Shown here: in pieces, positions 59,776 through 64,000 of the stretch
How positions within the stretch are numbered: position 1 is the stretch's first letter
How the letters are laid out: the number at the start of each line of letters is the position of its first letter
Assembly: GCF_900106095.1 (NCBI RefSeq)
Contig: NZ_FNUD01000002.1
Location: 372,001-436,000, forward strand
Direction: 5' to 3'
Source: Pseudomonas deceptionensis
GTDB lineage: Bacteria > Pseudomonadota > Gammaproteobacteria > Pseudomonadales > Pseudomonadaceae
DNA: 64,000 bases
The notes under the pieces: model-generated
What the model was told of the DNA's origin: nothing
What the model saw: only the letters and a program-made list of their open reading frames with translations
Database searches by the model: none
Program-made: the position numbers and the translations under genes

Positions 59776-59804
59776 TTTACAGGTCAAAGGGTCACCCGTA
59801 TAGT
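59776..59804 (+). promoter_or_regulatory. Sigma-70 promoter of tRNA-Leu copy 1
   Basis: TTTACA (59776-59781), 17-base spacer, TATAGT (59799-59804), followed by GC-rich GTGCGCGCC before the start. Its form fits a strong, stringently controlled tRNA promoter. Confidence 0.75.
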
Positions 59805-59838
59805 GCGCGCCATCGACAACGGCAACGTTGAAGATACT

Positions 59839-59925
59839 GCCCAGATGGTGAAATTGGTAGACACGCCAGCTTCAGGTGCTGGTGATCGCAAGGTCGTGGA
59901 AGTTCGAGTCTTCTTCTGGGCACCA
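59839..59925 (+). tRNA. tRNA-Leu (CAG), copy 1
   Basis: 87 bases. The acceptor stem GCCCAGA pairs with TCTGGGC and is followed by an encoded ACCA end. The D-arm region is TGGTGAAATTGGTAGACAC, and the anticodon stem CCAGC/GCTGG encloses TTCAGGT, giving anticodon CAG. A long variable arm (GATCGCAAGGTC) marks a class II leucine tRNA, and the T-arm holds GTTCGAGTC. Confidence 0.97.
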
Positions 59926-59965
59926 ATTCAGAGATTCAGAGTAGTACAACTCTGAAGCCTCACAC

Positions 59966-59989
59966 AAAAACCCGCGAAAGCGGGTTTTT
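59966..59989 (+). terminator. Intrinsic terminator of tRNA-Leu copy 1
   Basis: AAAAACCCGC-GAAA-GCGGGTTTTT, a stem with a GNRA loop and a T-run, 41 bases after the tRNA. Confidence 0.9.
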
Positions 59990-60037
59990 GCATTTCAGAT
60001 CCTCTAAGCCCCTGATTTAATAAAATTAAAACAGGGG

Positions 60038-60066
60038 TTTACAGATCTGAAAGCTCTCCGTATTAT
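60038..60066 (+). promoter_or_regulatory. Sigma-70 promoter of tRNA-Leu copy 2
   Basis: TTTACA (60038-60043), 17 bases, TATTAT (60061-60066). Same layout and spacing as copy 1, and the sequence after it (ATCAACAGCGGCAACGTTG) is clearly duplicated from copy 1. Confidence 0.75.
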
Positions 60067-60100
60067 GCGCCACATCAACAGCGGCAACGTTGCTGATACT

Positions 60101-60187
60101 GCCCAGATGGTGAAATTGGTAGACACGCCAGCTTCAGGTGCTGGTGACCGCAAGGTCGTGGAAGTTCGAGTCTTCTTCTGGGCACCA
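60101..60187 (+). tRNA. tRNA-Leu (CAG), copy 2
   Basis: 87 bases, identical to copy 1 except one base in the variable arm (GACCGCAAGGTC instead of GATCGCAAGGTC), which improves pairing there. Encoded CCA end. It has its own promoter and terminator. Confidence 0.97.
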
Positions 60188-60221
60188 ATTCAGGTTTACA
60201 GGTCAACCCTGTAAACCACTC

Positions 60222-60247
60222 AAAAAGCCCGCGAAAGCGGGCTTTTT
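60222..60247 (+). terminator. Intrinsic terminator of tRNA-Leu copy 2
   Basis: AAAAAGCCCGC-GAAA-GCGGGCTTTTT, one base pair longer than that of copy 1. Confidence 0.9.
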
Positions 60248-60314
60248 AGTTTCCGGGATTCCTTCCCCCGCTCCCCGAACCTTTTATCTGCTATCTGCGA
60301 CCCTAAAGTCGCAT

Positions 60315-60340
60315 TTGATAATCCATCTCATCCGCATTAG
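60315..60340 (+). promoter_or_regulatory. Possible Fur box before the sigma factor gene
   Basis: TTGATAATCCATCTCATCCGCATTAG has GATAAT and CTCAT elements spaced as in pseudomonad Fur boxes, about 45 bases before the sigma gene. It matches the 19-base consensus at roughly 11 positions, so the call is tentative. Confidence 0.35.
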
Positions 60341-60384
60341 TATCCGGCCAACTTCATACCCCTGGCTCATCCTCCTGGATAACC

Positions 60385-60891
60385 GTGCCCGATACCAATG
60401 ACAGGCTCCAGCTCTACCTGACACATCGCATCGCCCTGGTCGACTACGCCGCACCCATCGTGGGCTGCCGGGCCAAAGCAGAAGATGTGGTTCAAGACGC
60501 CTGGCTACGTTTCAGCCAGGGCGCGGACAGTCTCATCCCGCTGACGCAGCCGGTCGGCTACCTGTATCGCATCGTGCGCAACCTGGCCTTTGACCTCAAT
60601 CGCCGGGCAAGCCTGGAAAACCGTCACACCACTCACGGTGAATCACTGGACGAGCACACTTCCAACACACCGTCGCCTGAACAACAGGCCCTGCATCTGG
60701 ACGAACTGAGAAAATTGCAACATGCTTTGTTGCGCCTGCCGGAACGCACACGCCAGGCATTTGTGCTGCATCGCCTGCAAGGCCTGACGTTTCAACAAAT
60801 CGGCACGCAACTTGGAATATCCGTGAGCCTGGCCCACCAATTGGTCCGCGACGCCCTGACCTACTGCGCGGAACAACTGAGTGATGACTGA
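60385..60891 (+). CDS. FecI-type ECF RNA polymerase sigma factor
   Basis: ECF sigma factor of 168 residues with a GTG start. Region 2 reads EDVVQDAWLRFSQG near residues 33-46 and YLYRIVRNLAFDLNRR. Region 4 reads LPERTRQAFVLHRLQGLTFQQIGTQLGISVSLAHQLV near 117-153. This is the iron-starvation (FecI) subgroup. It overlaps the FecR gene and is followed by a TonB receptor with a signalling domain, the standard cell-surface signalling trio. Confidence 0.93.
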   Translation: MPDTNDRLQLYLTHRIALVDYAAPIVGCRAKAEDVVQDAWLRFSQGADSLIPLTQPVGYLYRIVRNLAFDLNRRASLENRHTTHGESLDEHTSNTPSPEQQALHLDELRKLQHALLRLPERTRQAFVLHRLQGLTFQQIGTQLGISVSLAHQLVRDALTYCAEQLSDD

Positions 60892-61852
60892 TCGACCGCT
60901 CCCGAACCCGATCTGGGAAACCGCACTGGACTGGCTGCTGCTGATCCAGGAGAACCCTCACGACCCCGAACTCAACGAGCGCCTGAACCATTGGCGTGCC
61001 AGCGCCCCCGAACATGACGCGGCGTATCGCAAGGCCCTGAAAGTATGGGGTTTGAGCGGTGAAGCCTTGAACCTGCCGGTTGCCGCAGGGCCGGGGCCGA
61101 TTGCTTTACGCCCTCCCACGCGCCTGAGCCGGCGCAAACGCGCACTGGTCGGTGCCGCCCTGGCCGCGAGCGCCCTGTTGATGTGGGGCCCCGACTGGCA
61201 AGCGATGCAAGCCGACTACCGCAGCCCCACAGCAGAACACCGCACCATCGCACTGAGCGATGGCAGCCAGATGCTTCTGGACAGCAACTCCCTCGCCGAC
61301 GTGCAGTTCAACCCTGAACAGCGGGAAGTCACGCTGCTGCGCGGTCAGGCATTTTTCTCGGTGACGCACGATGCCAACCGCGCCTTCTACGTCAACGCCG
61401 GTGATGTGCGGGTTCGAGTGACCGGTACCGCGTTTGCGGTCAACCTGGACGACAACGGCGTCGACGTCAGCGTCGAAAGCGGCACGGTTGCCGTGCAAAC
61501 ACCCCAATCATCGGCCTCGGCCACGCACCTGCTGGGCCATGGCGACCAGCTGCACTTCACTGCGAACGACCAGCACACGCGAATCGTGCAATTGCCCCAG
61601 GAGCAAATCGCACCCTGGCGTCGCTGGCAACTGGTGGCAGTCGATCAATCGATCGATGACGTAATCACGCAGTTGCGCCGCTATCAGCCGGGCCTGATTC
61701 TGCTGACCGACAAGGCGCTGGGGCAACGTCGCATCACCGCAGCCCTGAACCTGCGCGACCCCAAACGCGCACTGCAAACCGCCATTGCCCCTCTGGGCGG
61801 GCGCCTGCAGGACAGCGTGCCCTATACCCTTATCGTCTCGGCCAAACCTTAG
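60884..61852 (+). CDS. FecR family anti-sigma/sigma-regulator protein
   Basis: Inner-membrane signal transducer of 322 residues from ATG 60884. The cytoplasmic N-terminal DUF4880 domain (WLLLIQENPHDPELNERLNHWRASAPEHDAAY) binds the sigma factor. There is one span (RALVGAALAASALLMWGP near residues 86-103). The periplasmic FecR domain contains RTIALSDGSQMLLDSNSLADV and VTGTAFAV, followed by a C-terminal secretin-like region that would contact the receptor. The start overlaps the sigma gene by eight bases. Confidence 0.92.
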   Translation: MTDRPLPNPIWETALDWLLLIQENPHDPELNERLNHWRASAPEHDAAYRKALKVWGLSGEALNLPVAAGPGPIALRPPTRLSRRKRALVGAALAASALLMWGPDWQAMQADYRSPTAEHRTIALSDGSQMLLDSNSLADVQFNPEQREVTLLRGQAFFSVTHDANRAFYVNAGDVRVRVTGTAFAVNLDDNGVDVSVESGTVAVQTPQSSASATHLLGHGDQLHFTANDQHTRIVQLPQEQIAPWRRWQLVAVDQSIDDVITQLRRYQPGLILLTDKALGQRRITAALNLRDPKRALQTAIAPLGGRLQDSVPYTLIVSAKP

Positions 61853-61932
61853 CCCTGCCAGCCTCTTAAAACTATTTTCAGTTATTTCTGGAAATCCTGA
61901 GGGCCCGGGAGTCTTTACCTACGAACGTCACT

Positions 61933-61951
61933 GATAAAGATTCGCATTAGT
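61933..61951 (+). promoter_or_regulatory. Possible Fur box before the TonB receptor gene
   Basis: GATAAAGATTCGCATTAGT matches the consensus GATAATGATAATCATTATC at about 13 of 19 positions and lies about 30 bases before the receptor ATG. It shares GCATTAGT with the region before the sigma gene. Confidence 0.35.
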
Positions 61952-61982
61952 GACTATGGCGTTTCATTTCGTAGGTCACCTC

Positions 61983-64000
61983 ATGCCCTCTTTGCGTTTG
62001 CGTTGCGTCTGCATTCCTCGCTACCGATCGTTGTCCCTTGCCCTGTTACTTGGATTGCCGACACTGGCCATCGCTGCCAGCCCGGTAGCTGACGCGCAAA
62101 TCAGTCGTCAACAGCTGCACTTCCAGATCCCGGCCCAGCCTTTGGCCAGCGCCCTGATTGCATTTTCCCAGCAGTCGGGCTGGCAGGTCAGCGCGGAAAG
62201 TAAATTGCTCAGTGGCCTGAGCAGTTCACCTGTGGATGGCCGCATGAGCGCCGAGAAAGCCCTGGCACACCTGCTGCGTGACAGCGGCATGCAATGGGAA
62301 ATCACCTCTGCCGACAGTGCCTCGATTCTGCCACCCGCGGAAAACGACGTACTGCTGATCAAAAGCACACCGATCACCGCCATGGAATCGGTGTTTCAGG
62401 GCGAACAGGTGATTGACCGGCAAATGATCGAGAACCTGCCCTCGGGCAACGGCGACATCACCAGCCTGCTGCGTACCAACCCCAATGTGCAGTTCGACAA
62501 CAGCCAGCTGAGCAGCAAAAACCCGGGCGAAATCGCACCCGCCGATATCAGCATCAACGGCGCACGGCCCTGGCAGAACCTGTTTATCGTTGACGGCATG
62601 AGCATGAACAACGACCTGGACCCGGGCAACAGCAACGACGACTTCGATGAAATCCCGGGGCGCAGCCAAGGCCTGGCGCTCGACACCGACCTGCTGGAAG
62701 ACATCAAGGTCTACGACAGCAACGTGCCGGTGGAATTTGGCGGCTTCAACGGCGGCGTGGTCCAGGCCAATACCCGCGACCCCAGCAAGGAACTGCACGG
62801 CAAGGTTTCGGTACAAATGACCCGCTCCGAGTGGACGCGCTATCACCTGAACGAAGATGACCCGGACCTGGAAAACTTCAAGGCCGGTTTCGGCAACAAC
62901 TACCAGCCCGACTTCGAAAAAATCATCACGCGCGCCACCCTTGAAGGGCACCTGACAGACAACTTCGGTTTGCTCGGCACCTTCTCGCGCAAAGAATCCA
63001 CCATGCCGACCCGCCTGTTTTCGGTGTCCAACCAAACCGAAACGGCAATGCAGACGCAAGAGCAATCGCGGCGCATCGACAACTACTTCCTCAAGGCCAC
63101 CTGGCAGATCAACGAGGACTGGAAGCTCGACACCACCCTGACCCACGCACCGGAAACCGCTCGCACTTACGGCCCAAATTCGCTGGTTTCCGGCCGCGAC
63201 ATGGATGCCGGTGGCGACAGCATCAGCACGCGCCTGGTGTGGAACGCCCCCCTGGCCCGGGTTGAACAGAACCTGAGCTGGAGCGAGCTGAACACCTCGC
63301 GCTATTCCGAGCGCGATTACATGATCCTGTGGCGCACTTCGGCCAGCCGCGACTGGAGCACCTCGGCATTCGCCACCGAAGGCGGTTTTGGCGATATCGA
63401 AGAAACCCAAAAAACCCTGGCCTACAAACTCAAGGCCGACTGGAACAGCTTCACATGGCTGGGCGTGGAACACTCCCTGCAGACCGGCATGGAACTGTCG
63501 CAGAACTCGGCCAGCTACGAGCGCGGAACGCCCTACAGCAGCTATGCCATGGACAAGGCAACCTCATGCACAGCCAATGATCCGCTCTGTTCAATGGCGC
63601 CAACGATCAATGGCTGGCCTGGCCAGTACGCCAACAAGATGACCGTCACCCAGGGCAAAATTGCCTTCGACACCCGCTCATGGGCGCTGTACCTGCAAGA
63701 CGAAATGCACTACAAGCGCCTCACCGTAAGGCCCGGTATCCGGGTGGACGGCGACAACTACATGAACCAGATCACTTTCGCCCCGCGACTGGCCACCGAG
63801 CTGGACGTTTTTGGCGATGGCAAGACCCGCCTCACCGCCGGCGCCAACCGTTACTACGGGCGCAACCTCTATGCCTATCGCCTGCGCGACGGCATCGCCT
63901 CGATGAGCACCGAATACACCCGCAAGACGCAGGCGTCCGCCTGGGAGCTGAGCAAGCACATCGCCAATGACAGCAAGTTCAGCCAGCTCAAAGTGCCTTA
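61983..64000 (+). CDS. TonB-dependent receptor with STN signalling domain (5' part)
   Basis: Outer-membrane receptor, open from ATG 61983 to the window end (672 codons seen). A signal peptide (LSLALLLGLPTLAIAA, about residues 17-32) leads to a secretin/TonB N-terminal signalling domain (about 43-120: LHFQIPAQPLASALIAFSQQ, SGMQWEI). A plug domain follows (ADISINGARPWQNLFIVDGMS, VPVEFGGFNGGVVQANT), then beta-barrel strands. Together with the upstream FecI/FecR genes it forms a cell-surface signalling system. The ligand is unknown; ferric siderophores are usual for the family. The plug is acidic and Asn-rich (NDLDPGNSNDDFDE). Confidence 0.93.
   Translation, partial: MPSLRLRCVCIPRYRSLSLALLLGLPTLAIAASPVADAQISRQQLHFQIPAQPLASALIAFSQQSGWQVSAESKLLSGLSSSPVDGRMSAEKALAHLLRDSGMQWEITSADSASILPPAENDVLLIKSTPITAMESVFQGEQVIDRQMIENLPSGNGDITSLLRTNPNVQFDNSQLSSKNPGEIAPADISINGARPWQNLFIVDGMSMNNDLDPGNSNDDFDEIPGRSQGLALDTDLLEDIKVYDSNVPVEFGGFNGGVVQANTRDPSKELHGKVSVQMTRSEWTRYHLNEDDPDLENFKAGFGNNYQPDFEKIITRATLEGHLTDNFGLLGTFSRKESTMPTRLFSVSNQTETAMQTQEQSRRIDNYFLKATWQINEDWKLDTTLTHAPETARTYGPNSLVSGRDMDAGGDSISTRLVWNAPLARVEQNLSWSELNTSRYSERDYMILWRTSASRDWSTSAFATEGGFGDIEETQKTLAYKLKADWNSFTWLGVEHSLQTGMELSQNSASYERGTPYSSYAMDKATSCTANDPLCSMAPTINGWPGQYANKMTVTQGKIAFDTRSWALYLQDEMHYKRLTVRPGIRVDGDNYMNQITFAPRLATELDVFGDGKTRLTAGANRYYGRNLYAYRLRDGIASMSTEYTRKTQASAWELSKHIANDSKFSQLKVP

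Noticed and set aside
62226..63473. 415-codon minus-strand frame opposite the TonB receptor
   Set aside because: Shadow of the receptor, which has a full signal peptide, STN and plug domains in the plus frame.

Overview
This window is chromosomal DNA from a Pseudomonas, most likely of the P. fluorescens/P. putida side of the genus. That assignment rests on GC-rich codon use, on gene orders known from P. aeruginosa and P. putida (ureDA-acetyltransferase-ureBC, desT-ureEFG, pncB-nadE-azurin, amaAB with a LysR gene, rpsF-rpsR-DUF2232-rplI-dnaB), and on three families of short palindromic repeats typical of pseudomonads. Most of the window is conserved backbone. No insertion sequence, integrase, phage or CRISPR array was seen.

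Region by region: 1-4845 is the urea ABC importer urtA(partial)BCDE, followed at 4879-9294 by urease genes ureD, ureA, two GNAT acetyltransferases, ureB and ureC. 9320-19900 (minus strand) is the accessory part: two tandem, paralogous genes for proteins of about 1740 residues, each with an N-terminal DUF6543/dermonecrotic-toxin-like region, a hydrophobic segment, leucine-rich repeats and a C-terminal NEL-type (IpaH/SspH-like) E3 ubiquitin ligase domain with its Cys-x-Asp motif. 20044-28975 holds cbpA-cbpM, an Hsp70-like protein, an AI-2E-family permease, a PsiF-like protein, an AraC regulator facing an EamA transporter, an AsmA protein and a small secreted repeat protein. 29134-31717 is desT followed by ureEFG, so the urease accessory genes lie about 20 kb from the structural genes. 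31895-34828 has an AGE-family epimerase, a CDF transporter and a YdfG-like dehydrogenase. 34829-35589 is a gene-free stretch rich in DnaA-box-like sequences. 35590-40693 is the branched-chain amino acid importer livKHMGF with a near-perfect sigma-54 promoter. 41057-45003 is amaA-amaB (pipecolate/lysine catabolism) and a divergent LysR gene. 45121-48871 has pncB, nadE, a DUF1338/HglS-like protein and azurin. 49266-52088 has a small charged protein and ygiQ. 52283-59614 is the rnr-rlmB and rpsF-rpsR-DUF2232-rplI-dnaB block. Two near-identical tRNA-Leu(CAG) units follow, then a FecI/FecR/TonB-receptor cell-surface signalling set that runs off the window end.

How the genes work together: Urt imports urea, UreABC hydrolyses it and UreDEFG loads nickel. 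LivKHMGF (amino acid uptake), AmaAB and possibly the HglS-like enzyme (lysine/pipecolate breakdown) add further nitrogen and carbon scavenging. The two NEL proteins point to an interaction with eukaryotic cells, because ubiquitin ligase activity has no known bacterial target. The window contains no secretion system that would deliver them. The most notable observations are the tandem NEL ligases with a shared 46-bp upstream element, a repeat element that has become coding sequence at the end of ureB, the DnaA-box-like cluster, the sigma-54 promoter of livK, an Anr-type azurin promoter and a possible coupled upstream ORF before the LysR gene.
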